DNA of 64,000 nt from Colletes latitarsis (taxonomy: Eukaryota > Arthropoda > Insecta > Hymenoptera > Colletidae): positions 8,060,001 through 8,124,000 of the forward strand of contig NW_027488368.1 in NCBI RefSeq assembly GCF_051014445.1. Direction: 5' to 3'. This document shows positions 45,961 to 59,278 of this stretch, one piece after another. Every line of letters starts with the position of its first letter. The first letter of the stretch is position 1. Under the pieces are notes generated by a model. It searched no databases. It was not told the origin of the DNA and saw only the letters and a list, made by a program, of their open reading frames with translations. The translations under genes and the position numbers were made by a program.

Positions 45961-48900
45961 GGTAGCGATTAATATTTTAGAGGATAACGCCGGTTATGTC
46001 TGGGTTAGGTCTGGGATTTGTCCCCATCTGGCTCGTACTTTCGCATTTTGCGCATTCTTGTTGGTCCGATACTGGGCTTTTTCTGGTTTGGATCACGTAG
46101 TAATGTGGTACCACACTGAAACAGTCAATTAAACCTGGTTGCGATTATTATTTTAGAGGATAACGCCGGTTATGTCTCGGTTAGGTCTGGGATTTGCCCT
46201 CATCAGGCTCATGCTTTCGCATTTTTCGCATACTTGTTGGCCAGATCCTGGGTTTTTTCTGGTTTAGATACCGTAGTAATGTGGTTCCACACCGAAACAG
46301 TCAATTAAACCTGATTCCGTGTAATATTTTGGAGGATAACGCCGGTTATGTCAGGGTTTGGTCTGGTATTTGCCATCATCTAGCACATACTTTCGCATTT
46401 TTCGGATACTTGAACGGTCCGGTCCTGGTCTTTTTCCGGTTTGGACCACGTAGTAATGTGGTACCACACTGAAAATGTCAATAATACCTGGTTCCGATTA
46501 ATATTTCAGAGGATAACGCCGGTTATGGCGGGGTTAGGTCTGGTATTTGCCATCATCTGGCTCGTACTTTCGCATTCTTCGCATACTTGTTGGCCAGATC
46601 CTGGGTTTTTTCTGGTTTGGATCACGTCGTAATGTGGTACCACACCGAAACAGTCAATTAAACCCGGTTGCGATTAATATTTTTGAGGATACCACCGGTT
46701 ATGTCTCGGTTAGGTCTGGTATTTGCAATCATCTAGCTCATACTTTCGCATTTTTCGCATACTTGTTGGCCAGATCCTGAGCTTTTTCTGGTTTGGATGA
46801 CGTAGTAATGTGGTACCACACTGAAACAGTCAATAAATCTGGCTCCGATTAATATTTTAAAGGATAACGCTGGTTACGTCCGGGATACATCTGGTATTTG
46901 CAATCATCTGGCTCATACTTTCGCGATTTTCGCATACTTGTTGGCCAGAACCTAGGCTTTTTCTGGTTTGGATCCCGTGGTAATGTGGTTCCACACCGAA
47001 ACAGTCAATTGAACCTGGTTGCGATTAATATTTTAGAGGATAACGCCGGTTATGTGTGGGTTAGGTCTAGGATCTGCCCTCATCTCGCTCGTTCTTTCGC
47101 ATTTTTCGCATACTTGTTGGCCAGATGCTGGACTTTTTCTGGTATGGATCACGTAGTGATGCGGTACCACACCGAAAAAGTCAATTAAATCCGTTTGCGA
47201 TTAATACTTTGGAGGATAACGCCGGCTATGTCTCGGTTAGGTCTGGGATTTGCCCTCATCTGGCTCGTCCTTTCGCACTTTTTGCATACTTGTTGGCCAG
47301 ATCCTGGCCTTTTAATGGTTTGGATCACGTAGTAATGCGGTACCACACCGAAAAAGTCAATTAAACCTGGTTCCGATAAGTATTTTAGAGGATAACGCTG
47401 GTTATGTCTGGGTTAGTTCTGGTATTTGCAATCATCTGGCTCATACCTTCGCATTTTTCGCACACATGTTGGCCAGATCCTGGCCTTTTTCTGGTTGGGA
47501 TCACGTCGTAATGCGGTGCCACACCGAAACAGTCATTTAAACCTGGTTGCGATTAATATTTTAGAGGATAACGCCGGTTATGTCTGGGTTAGGTCTAGGA
47601 TATGCCCTCATCTCGCTCGTTCTTGCGCATTTTTCGCATACTTGTTGGCCAGATGCTGGGCTTTTTCTGGTTTGGATCACGTAGTGATGCGGTACCACAC
47701 CGAAAAAGTCAATTAAATCCGGTTGCGATTTATATTTTGGAGGATAACGCCGGCTATGTCTCGGTTAGGTCTGGGATTTGCCCTCATCTGGCTCGTCCTT
47801 TCGCATTTCTGGATACTTGTTGGCCAGATCCCGGCCTTTTTCTTGTTTGGACCACGTAGTAATGCGGTACCACACCGAAACAGTCAATTAAACCTGGTTC
47901 CCATAAATATTTTAGAGGATAACGCCGGTTATGTCTGGGTTAGTTCTGGTATTTGCAATCATCTGGCTCATACTTTCGCATTTTTCGCATACTTGTTGGC
48001 CAGATCCTGGGTTTTTTCTGGTTTGGATCCCGTAGTAATGCGGTACCACACCGTAAAAGTCAATTTAACCTGGTTCCGATAAGTATTTTAGAGGATAACG
48101 CTGGTTATGTCTGGGTTAGTTCTGGTATTTGCAATCATCTGGCTCATACTTTCGCATTTTTCGCATTCTTGTTGGCCAGATCCTGGGTTTTTTCTGGTTT
48201 GGATCACGTAGTAATGCGGTGCCACACCGAAAAAGTCAATTAAACCTGGTTCCGATAAATATTTTAAAGGATAACGCTGGTTATGTCCGGGTTAGTTCTG
48301 GTATTTGCAATCATCTGGCTCATACTTTCGAATTTTTCGCATACTTGTTGGCCAGATCCTGGCCTTTTTCTGCTTTGGATCACGTCGTAATGTGGTACCA
48401 CACCGAAACAGTCAATTAAACCCGGTTGCGATTAATATTTTAGAGGATACCACCGGTTATGTCTCGGTTAGGTCTGGTATTTGCAATCATCTAGCTCATA
48501 CTTTCGCATTTTTCGCATACTTGTTGGCCAGATCCAGAGCTTTTTCTGGTTTGGATGACGTAGTAATGTGGTACCACACTGAAACAGTCAATAAATCTGG
48601 CTCCGATTAATATTTTAAAGGATAACGCTGGTTACGTCCGGGATACATCTGGTATATGCAATCATCTGGCTCATACTTTCGCGATTTTCGCATACTTGTT
48701 GGCCAGAACCTAGGCTTTTTCTGGTTTGGATCCCGTGGTAATGTGGTTCCACACCGAAGCAGTCAATTGAACCTGGTTGCGATTAATATTTTAGAGGATA
48801 ACGCCGGTTATGTCTGGGTTAGGTCTAGGATCTGCCCTCATCTCGCTCGTTCTTTCGCATTTTTGGATACTTGTTGGCCAGATCCCGGCCTTTTTCTTGT

Positions 48901-49699
48901 TTGGACCACGTAGTAATACGGTACCACACCGAAACAGTCAATTAAACCTGGTTCCCATAAATATTTTAGAGGATAACGCTGGTTATGTCTGGGTTAGTTC
49001 TTGTATTTGCAATTATCTGGCTCATACTTTCGCATTTTTCGCATTCTTGTTGGCCAGATCCTGGGTTTTTTCTGGTTTGGATCACGTAGTAATGCGGTAC
49101 CACACCGAAAAAGTCAATTAAACCTGGTTCCGATAAATATTTTAAAGGATAACGCTGGTTATGTCTGGGTTAGTTCTGGGATTTGCAAACATCTGGCTCA
49201 TACTTTCGAATTTTTCGCATACTTTTTGGCCAGATCCTGGCCTTTTTCTGCTTTGGATCACGTAGTAATGCGGTGCCGCACCGAAACAGTCAATTAAATC
49301 TGGTTGCGATTAATATTTTAGAGGAAAACGCCGGTTATGTCTGGGTTAGGTCTGGGATTTGCCCTTATCTCGCTCGTTCTTTCGCATTTTTCGCGTACTT
49401 GTTGGCCAGATGCTGGGCTTTTTCTGGTTTGGATCACGTAGTAATGCGGTACCACACCGAAAAAGTCAATTAAACCTGGTAGCGATTAATATTTTAGAGG
49501 ATAACGCCGGTTATGTCTGGGTTAGGTCTGGTATTTGCCCTCATCTGGCTCGTACTTTCGCATTTTTCGCATACTTGTTGGCCAGATCCTGGGCTTTTTC
49601 TGGTTTGGATCACGTAGTAATGTGGTTCTACACCGAAACAGTCAATTAAACCTGGTTGCGATTAATATTTTAGAGGGTAACGCCGGTTATGCCTAGGTT

Positions 49700-50404
49700 A
49701 GGTCTGGTATTTGCCCTCATCTGGCTCGTACTTTCGCATTTTTCGCATACTTGTTGGCCAGATCTCGGCCCTTTTCTGGTTTGGATCACGTACTAATGCG
49801 GTACCAGACCGAAACTGTCAATTAAACCTGGTTCCGATTATTATTTTAGAGGATAACGCTGGTTATGTCTGTGTTAGTTCTGGTATTTGCAATCATCTGG
49901 CTCGTACCTTCGCATTTTTCGCCTACTTGTTGGCAAGATCCTGGGGTTTTTCTGGTTTGGATCACGTAGTAATGCGGTACCACACCAAAGCAGTCAATTA
50001 AACCTAGCTGCGATTAATATTTTAGAGGATAACGCCGGTTATGTCTGGGTTAGGTCTGGTATTTGCTATCATCTGGCTCGTACTTTCGCATTTTTCGCAT
50101 ACTTGTTGGCCAGATCTCGGCCCTTTTCTGGTTTGGATCACGTACTAATGCGGTACCAGACCGAAACTGTCAATTAAACCTGGTTCCGATTATTATTTTA
50201 GAGGATAACGCTGGTTATGTCTGTGTTAGTTCTGGTATTTGCAATCATCTGGCTCGTACCTTCGCATTTTTCGCCTACTTGTTGGCAAGATCCTGGGGTT
50301 TTTCTGGTTTGGATCACGTAGTAATGCGGTACCACACCAAAGCAGTCAATTAAACCTAGCTGCGATTGATATTTTAGAGGATAACGCCGGTTATGTCTGG
50401 GTTA
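49700..50404 (+). repeat. Higher-order repeat: two 352-bp dimers
   Basis: The pair of monomers at about 49700-50051 is repeated at 50052-50403, including rare variants such as gatctcggcccttttctgg, taccagaccgaaactg and caccaaagcag, with only a few base differences. Confidence 0.85.
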
Positions 50405-53400
50405 GGTCTGGTATTTGCTATCATCTGCCTCATACTTTCGCATCCTTCGCATACTTGTTGGCCAGATCCTGCGCTTTTTTTTGGTTAGGATCACGTCTCA
50501 ATGTGGTACCACACTGAAATAGTCAATAAAACGTGGTTCCGATTAATATTTTAGTGGATAACGCCGGTTATGTCTGGGTTAGTTCTGGTATTTGCAATCA
50601 TCTGGCTCATACTTTCGCATTTTTGGCATACTTTTTGGCCACATCCTGGATTTTTCTGGTATGGATCACGTAGTAATGTGGTACCACACAGAAGTAGTCA
50701 GTAAAACCTAGTTCCGATTAATATTTTAGAGGATAACACCGGTTAGGTCTGGGTTACGTCTGGTATTTGCAATCATCTTCCTCATTCTTTCGCATTTTTC
50801 GCATACTTGTTGGCCAGATCCTGGGCTTTTACTGACTTGGACCACGTAGTTATGTGGTACCACACTGAAACAGTCAATTAAGGCGGGCTTCGATCAATAC
50901 TTTTAGAGGACAATACCGGTTAGGTTTGTGTTAGGTCTGGTGTATGGGATCATCTGCCTCATACTTCCGCATTTTTCGCATATTTGTTGGCCAGATCCTG
51001 CGTTTTTTCTGGTGGGGATCTCGTAGTATTGCGGTACCACACCGAAACAGTCAATTAAACCTGGTTGCGATTAATATTTTAGAGGATAACGCCGGTTATG
51101 TCTCGGTTGTGTCTGGGATTTGCCCTCATCTGTCTCGTGCTTTCGTATTTTTCGCATACTTGTTGGCCAGATCCTAGGCTTTTTCTGGTTTGTATCACGT
51201 AGTAATGTGGTACCACACAGAAACAGTCAATAAAAGCTGGTTCCGATTAGTATTTTAGAGGACAACGCTGGCTATGTCTTGGTTAGTTCTGGTATTTCCA
51301 ATCATCTGGCTCATACTTTCGCGTTTTTCGCATACTTCTTGGCCAGATCCAGGGTTTTTTCTGGTTTGGATCCCGTAATAATGACGCTCCACACCGAAAC
51401 AGTCAATTAAACCTGGTTTCGATTAATATTTTAGAGGATAACGCCGTTTATATCTCGGTTACGTCTGGGATTTGCCCTCATCTGGCTCGTACTTTCGCAT
51501 GTTCCGCATACTTGTTGGCCAGATCCTGGCCTTTTTCTGGTTTGGATCACGTACTAATGCGGTACCAGACCGAAACAGTCAATTAAACCTGGTTCCGATT
51601 AATATTTTGGAGGATAACGCCTGTTATGTCTGGGTTAGGTCTGGTATTTGCCCTCATCTGGCACGTACTTTCGCATTTTTCGCATAGTTGTTGGCCAGAT
51701 CCTGGCCTTTTTCTGGCTCGGGCCGCGTAGTAATGTGGTACCACGCCGAAACAGTCAATTAAACCTGGTTGCGATTAATGTTTTAGAGGATAACGCCGGT
51801 TATGTTTCGGTTAGGTCAGGGATTTGCCCTCATCTGGCTCGTACTTTCGCATTTCTCACATACTTGTTGGCCAGATCCTGGCCTTTTCCTGGTTTGGATC
51901 ACGTAGTAATGCGGTACCACACTGAAACAGTCAATTAAACCAGGTTGCGATTAATATTTTAGAGGATGACGCCTGCTATGTCTGGGTTAGGTCTGGTATT
52001 TGTCCTTGTCTGCCTCGTACTTTCGCATTTTTTGCATACTTGTTGGCCAGATCCTGGGCTTTTTCTGGCTTGGACCACGTAGTAATGTGGTTCTACACCG
52101 AAACAGTCAATTAAACCTGGTTGCGATTAATATTTTAGAGCATAACGCCTGTAATGTCTGGGTTAGGTCTGGTATTTGCCCTCACCTGGCTCGTACTTTC
52201 GCATTTTTCGCATACTTGCTGGCCAGATCCTGGCCTCTTTCTGGCTTGGACCACGTAGTAATTTGGTACCACACTGAAACAGTCAATTAAACCTGGTTCC
52301 GATTAATATTTTAGTGGATAACGCCGGTTATGTCTGTGTTAGGTCAGGTATTTGCCCTCATCTGGCTTGTACTTTCGCATTTTTCGCATACTTGTTGTAC
52401 AGATGCTGGCCTTTTTCTGGTTTGGATCTCGTGGTAAAGCGATACCATACCGAAACAGTCAACTAAACCTGGATGCGATTAATATTTTGGAGGATAACGC
52501 CGGTTATGTCTCGGTTAGGTCTAGGATTTGCCCTCATCTGGCTCGTACCTTCGCATTTTCCGCCTACTTGTTGGCAAGATCCTGGGTTTTTTCTGGTTTG
52601 GATCACGTAGTAATGCGGTACCACACAGAAGCAATCAATTAAACCTGGTTGCGACTAATATTTTAGAGCAAAACGCCGGTTATGTCACGGTTTGGTCAGG
52701 GATTTGCCGTCATCTGGCTCGTATTTTCGTATTTTTCGCATGCTTGTTGGCCAGATCCTGGCCTTGTTCTGGCTTGGATCACATAGTCATGTGGTATCAC
52801 ACTGAAACAGTCAATTAAACCTGGTTCCGATCAATATTTTAGAGGACAACACCGGTTAGGTCTGGGTTACGTCTGGTATTTGCAATCATCTCCCTAATAC
52901 TTTCGCATCTTTCGCATCCTCGTTGGCCAGATCCTGGGTTTTTTTTGGTTGGGATCACGTATTAATGAGGTGCCATACTGAAACAGTCAATTAAACCTTG
53001 TTTCGACCAATATTTTACAGGATAACGCCGGTTATGTCTGTGTTAGGTCTGGTATTTGCCAACATCTAGCTGATACTTTCGCATTTTTCGCATACTTGTT
53101 CGCCAGATCCTGGGTTCTTTTCTCGATAGAGTCACGTATTCATGTGATGCCACACTGAAGCAGTCAATTAAACCTGGCTTCGATCAATATTTTAGCGGAC
53201 AACACCGGTTAGGTCTGGGTTACGTCTGGTGTTTGCAATTATCTGCCCCATACTTTCCCATTTTTCGCAAACTTGTTGGCCATATCTTGGGTTTTTTTCT
53301 GGTAAGGATCACGTATTAATGTGGTGCCACACTGAAATAGTCAATTCAACCTGGATTCGATCAATATTGTAGAGGCTGGCACCGGTTACGTCTGGGTTGC

Positions 53401-54020
53401 GTCTGGTATTTGCAATCATCTGCCTCATACTTTCGCATTTTTCGCATACTTGTTGGCCAGATACTGGACTTTTTCTGATCTAGGTCACGTAGTAATGTGG
53501 TACCACACCGAAACAGTCAATTAAACCTGGATTCGATCAATACTTTATAGGACAATACCGGTCAGGTTTGTGTTAGGTCTGGTATTTGTAAACATCTGCC
53601 TCATACATTCGCATCTTTCGCATACTTGTTGGCCAGATCCTGGGTCTTTTTCTGGATAGCATCACGTATTAATGTGGTACCACATTGAAATAATCGATAA
53701 AACCTGGTTTCGATCAATATTTTAGGGGATAACACCGTTTATATCTCGGTTACGTCTGGGATTTGCCCTCATCTGGCTCGTACTTGCGCGTGTTCCGCAT
53801 ACTTGTTGGCCAGATCCTGGCCTTTTTCTGGTTTGGATCACGTACTAATGCGGTACCAGACCGAAACAGTCAATTAAACCTGGTTCCGATTAATATTTTA
53901 GAGGATAACGCCTGTTATGTCTGGGTTAGGTCTGGTATTTGCCCTCATCTGGCACGTACTTTCGCATTGTTCGCATACTTGTTGGGCCGATCCTGGCCTT
54001 TTCCTGGTTTGGATCACGTA

Positions 54021-55780
54021 GTAATGCGGTACCACACTGAAACAGTCAATTAAACCAGGTTGCGATTAATATTTTAGAGGATAACGCCTGTTGTGTCTGG
54101 GTTAGGTCTGGTATTTGCCATTGTCTGCCTCGTACTTTAGCATTTTTCGCATACTTGTTGGCCAGATCCTGGCCTTTTTCTGGTTTGGATCACGTACTAA
54201 TGCGGTACCACACCGAAACTGTCAATTAAACCTGGTTGCGATTCATATTTTATAGGATAACGCCGGTTATGTCTCGGTTGGGTCTGGGATTTGGCCTCAT
54301 CTGGCTCGTACATTCGCATTTTTCGCCTACTTGTTGGCAAGATCCTGGGGTTTTTCTGGTTTGGATCACGTAGTAATGCGGTACCACACCGAAGCAGTCA
54401 ATTAAACCTAGCTGCGATTAATATTTTATAGGATAACGCCGGTTATGTCTGGGTTAGGTCTGGTATTTGCCCTCATCTGGCTCGTACTTTCGCATTTTTC
54501 GCATACTTGTTGGCCAGATCCTGGGCTTTTTCTGGTTTGGATCACGTAGTAATGTGGTTCTACACCGAAACAGTCAATTAAACCTGGTTGCGATTAATAT
54601 TCTAGAGGATAACGCCGGTTATGTCTAGGTTAGGTCTGGTATTTGCCCTCATCTGGCTCGTACTTTCGCATTTTTCGCATACTTGCTGGCCAGATCCTGG
54701 CCTCTTTCTGGCTTGGACCACGTAGTAATTTGGTACCACACTGAAACAGTCAATTAAACCTGGTTCCGATTAATATTTTAGTGGATTACGCCGGTTATGT
54801 CTGTGTTAGGTCAGGTATTTGCCCTCATCTGGCTTGTACTTTCGCATTTTTCGCATACTTGTTGACCAGATGCTGGCCTTTTTCTGGTTTGGATCACGTA
54901 GTAATGCGGTACCACACTGAAACAGTCAATTAAACCAGGTTGCGATTAATATTTTAGAGGATAACGCCTGTTGTGTCTGGGTTAGGTCTGGTATTTGCCA
55001 TTGTCTGCCTCGTACTTTCGCATTTTTCGCATACTTGTTGGCCAGATCCTGGCCTTTTTCTGGTTTGGATCACGTACTAATGCGGTACCACACCGAAACT
55101 GTCAATTAAACCTGGTTGCGATTCATATTTTATAGGATAACGCCGGTTATGTCTCGGTTGGGTCTGGGATTTGGCCTCATCTGGCTCGTACATTCGCATT
55201 TTTCGCCTACTTGTTGGCAAGATCCTGGGGTTTTTCTGGTTTGGATCACGTAGTAATGCGGTACCACACCGAAGCAGTCAATTAAACCTAGCTGCGATTA
55301 ATATTTTATAGGATAACGCCGGTTATGTCTGGGTTAGGTCTGGTATTTGCCCTCATCTGGCTCGTACTTTCGCATTTTTCGCATACTTGTTGGCCAGATC
55401 CTGGGCTTTTTCTGGTTTGGATCACGTAGTAATGTGGTTCTACACCGAAACAGTCAATTAAACCTGGTTGCGATTAATATTCTAGAGGATAACGCCGGTT
55501 ATGTCTAGGTTAGGTCTGGTATTTACCCTCATCTGGCTCGTACTTTCGCATTTTTCGCATACTTGCTGGCCAGATCCTGGCTTCTTTCTGGCTTGGACCA
55601 CGTAGTAATTTGGTACCACACTGAAACAGTCAATTAAACCTGGTTCCGATTAATATTTTAGTGGATTACGCCGGTTATGTCTGTGTTAGGTCAGGTATTT
55701 GCCCTCATCTGGCTTGTACTTTCGCATTTTTCGCATACTTGTTGTCCAGATGCTGGCCTTTTTCTGGTTTGGATCACGTA
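54021..55780 (+). repeat. Higher-order repeat: two 880-bp pentamers
   Basis: Sequence from 54021 recurs from 54901, 880 bp (five monomers) apart. Only scattered single-base differences are visible, for example ctttagcat at about 54128 versus ctttcgcat at about 55008. Confidence 0.85.
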
Positions 55781-56460
55781 GTAAAGCGATATCACACCTA
55801 AACAGTCAATTAAACCTGGATGCGATTAATATTTTGGAGGATAACGCCGGTTATGTCTCGGTTAGGTCTAGGATTTGCCCTCATCTGGCTCGTACCTTCG
55901 CATTTTCCGCCTACTTGTTGGCAAGATCCTGGGCTTTTTCTGCTTTGGATCACGTAGTAATGCGGTACCACACAGAAGCAATCAATTAAACCTGGTTGCG
56001 ATTAATATTTTAGAGCAAAACGCCGGTTATGTCACGGTTTGGTCAGGGATTTGCCGTCATCTGGCTCGTATTTTCGTATTTTTCGCATACTTGTTGGCCA
56101 GATCCTGGCCTTGTTCTGGCTTGGATCACATAGTCATGTGGTATCACACTGAAACAGTCAATTAAACCTGGTTCCGGTTAACACTTTAGAGGATAACGCT
56201 GGTTATGCCTGGGTTAGTTCAGGTATTTGCAATCATCTGGCTCATACTTTCGCAATTTTCGCGTACTAGTTGGCCAGATCTTATGTATATTGTGGTTTGG
56301 ATCCCGTCGTAATGTGGTTCCACACCGGAGCAGTCAATTAAACCTGGTTGCGTTGAATATTGTGCAGGTTAACGCTGGTTATGTTTGGGTTAGTTCTGGT
56401 ATTTGCAATCATCTGGCTCGTACTTTCGCATTTTTCGCATACTTGTTGGCCAGATCCTGG

Positions 56461-59278
56461 GTTCTTTTCTCGATAGAGTCACGTATTCATGTGATGCCAC
56501 ACTGATGCAGTCAATTAAACCTAGCTGCGATTAATATTTTATAGGATAACGCCGGTTATGTCTGGGTTAGGTCTGGTATTTGCCCTCATCTGGCTCGTAC
56601 TTTCGCATTTTTCGCATACTTGTTGGCCAGATCCTGGGCTTTTTCTGGTTTGGACCACGTAGTAATTTGGTACCACACTGAAACAGTCAATTAAACCTGG
56701 TTCCGATTAATATTTTAGTGGATTACGCCGGTTACGTCTGTGTTAGGTCAGGTATTTGCCCTCATCTGGCTTGTACTTTCGCATTTTTCGCATACTTGTT
56801 GTCCAGATGCTGGCCTTTTTCTGGTTTGGATCACGTAGTAAAGCGATATCACACCTAAACAGTCAATTAAGCCTGGATGCGATTAATATTTTGGAGGATA
56901 ACGCCGGTTATGTCTCGGTTAGGTCTAGGATTTGCCCTCATCTGGCTCGTACCTTCGCATTTTCCGCCTACTTGTTGGCAAGATCCTGGGCTTTTTCTGC
57001 TTTGGATCACGTAGTAATGCGGTACCACACAGAAGCAATCAATTAAACCTGGTTGCGATTAATATTTTAGAGCAAAACGCCGGTTATGTCACGGTTTGGT
57101 CAGGGATTTGCCGTCATCTGGCTCGTATTTTCGTATTTTTCGCATACTTGTTGGCCAGATCCTGGCCTTGTTCTGGTTTGGATCACATAGTCATGTGGTA
57201 TCACACTGAAACAGTCAATTAAACCTGGTTCCGATTAACACTTTAGAGGATAACGCTGGTTATGCCTGGGTTAGTTCAGGTATTTGCAATCATCTGGCTC
57301 ATACTTTCGCAATTTTCGCGTACTAGTTGGCCAGATCTTATGTATATTGTGGTTTGGATCCCGTCGTAATGTGGTTCCACACCGGAGCAGTCAATTAAAC
57401 CTGGTTGCGTTGAATATTGTGCAGGATAACGCTGGTTATGTTTGGGTTAGTTCTGGTATTTGCAATCATCTGGCTCGTACTTTCGCATTTTTCGCATACT
57501 TGTTGGCCAGATCCAGGGCTTTTTCTGGTTTGGATCACGTATTATCGTTGTAACACACTGAAGCAGTCAATTAAACCTGGTTTCGATCAATATTTTAGAG
57601 GACAACACCGGTTAGGTCTGGGTTACGTCTGGTATTTGCAATCATCTCCCTAATTCTTTCGCATCTTTCGCATACTCGTTGGCCAGATCCTGGATTTTTT
57701 TTGGTTAGGATCACGTATTAATGAGGTGCCATACTGAAACAGTAAATTAAACCTTGTTTCGACCAATATTTTACAGGATAACGCCGGTTATGTCTGTGTT
57801 AGGTCTGGTATTTGCCAACATCTAGCTGATACTTTCGCATTTTTCGCATACTTGTTGGCCAGATCCTGGGTTCTTTTCTCGATAGAGTCACGTATTCATG
57901 TGATGCCACACTGAAGCAGTCAATTAAACCTAGCTGCGATTAATATTTTATAGGATAACGCCGGTTATGTCTGGGTTAGGTCTGGTATTTGCCCTCATCT
58001 GGCTCGTACTTTCGCATTTTTCGCATACTTGTTGGCCAGATCCTGGGCTTTTTCTGGTTTGGACCACGTAGTAGTTTGGTACCACACTGAAACAGTCAAT
58101 TAAACCTGGTTCCGATTAATATTTTAGTGGATTACGCCGGTTATGTCTGTGTTAGGTCAGGTATTTGCCCTCATCTGGCTTGTACTTTCGCATTTTTCGC
58201 ATACTTGTTGTCCAGATGCTGGCCTTTTTCTGGTTTGGATCACGTAGTAAAGCGATATCACACCTAAACAGTCAATTAAACCTGGATGCGATTAATATTT
58301 TGGAGGATAACGCCGGTTATGTCTCGGTTAGGTCTAGGATTTGCCCTCATCTGGCTCGTACCTTCGCATTTTCCGCCTACTTGTTGGCAAGATCCTGGGC
58401 TTTTTCTGCTTTGGATCACGTAGTAATGCGGTACCACACAGAAGCAATCAATTAAACCTGGTTGCGATTAATATTTTAGAGCAAAACGCCGGTTATGTCA
58501 CGGTTTGGTCAGGGATTTGCCGTCATCTGGCTCGTATTTTCGTATTTTTCGCATACTTGTTGGCCAGATCCTGGCCTTGTTCTGGCTTGGATCACATAGT
58601 CATGTGGTATCACACTGAAACAGTCAATTAAACCTGGTTCCGATTAACACTTTAGAGGATAACGCTGGTTATGCCTGGGTTAGTTCAGGTATTTGCAATC
58701 ATCTGGCTCATACTTTCGCAATTTTCGCGTACTAGTTGGCCAGATCTTATGTATATTGTGGTTTGGATCCCGTCGTAATGTGGTTCCACACCGGAGCAGT
58801 CAATTAAACCTGGTTGCGTTGAATATTGTGCAGGATAACGCTGGTTATGTTTGGGTTAGTTCTGGTATTTGCAATCATCTGGCTCGTACTTTCGCATTTT
58901 TCGCATACTTGTTGGCCAGATCCAGGGCTTTTTCAGGTTTGGATCACGTATTATCGTTGTAACACACTGAAGCAGTCAATTAAACCTGGTTTCGATCAAT
59001 ATTTTAGAGGACAACACCGGTTAGGTCTGGGTTACGTCTGGTATTTGCAATCATCTCCCTAATTCTTTCGCATCTTTCGCATACTCGTTGGCCAGATCCT
59101 GGATTTTTTTTGGTTAGGATCACGTATTAATGAGGTGCCATACTGAAACAGTCAATTAAACCTTGTTTCGACCAATATTTTACAGGATAACGCCGGTTAT
59201 GTCTGTGTTAGGTCTGGTATTTGCCAACATCTAGCTGATACTTTCGCATTTTTCGCATACTTGTTGGCCAGATCCTGG
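56461..59278 (+). repeat. Higher-order repeat: two 1409-bp octamers
   Basis: The rare marker gttcttttctcgatagag occurs at 56461, 57870 and 59279, each 1409 bp apart (eight monomers plus one base). The two complete units are nearly identical by eye. Part of the unit also occurs 1057 bp (six monomers plus one base) before the first, from about 55650. Confidence 0.9.
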
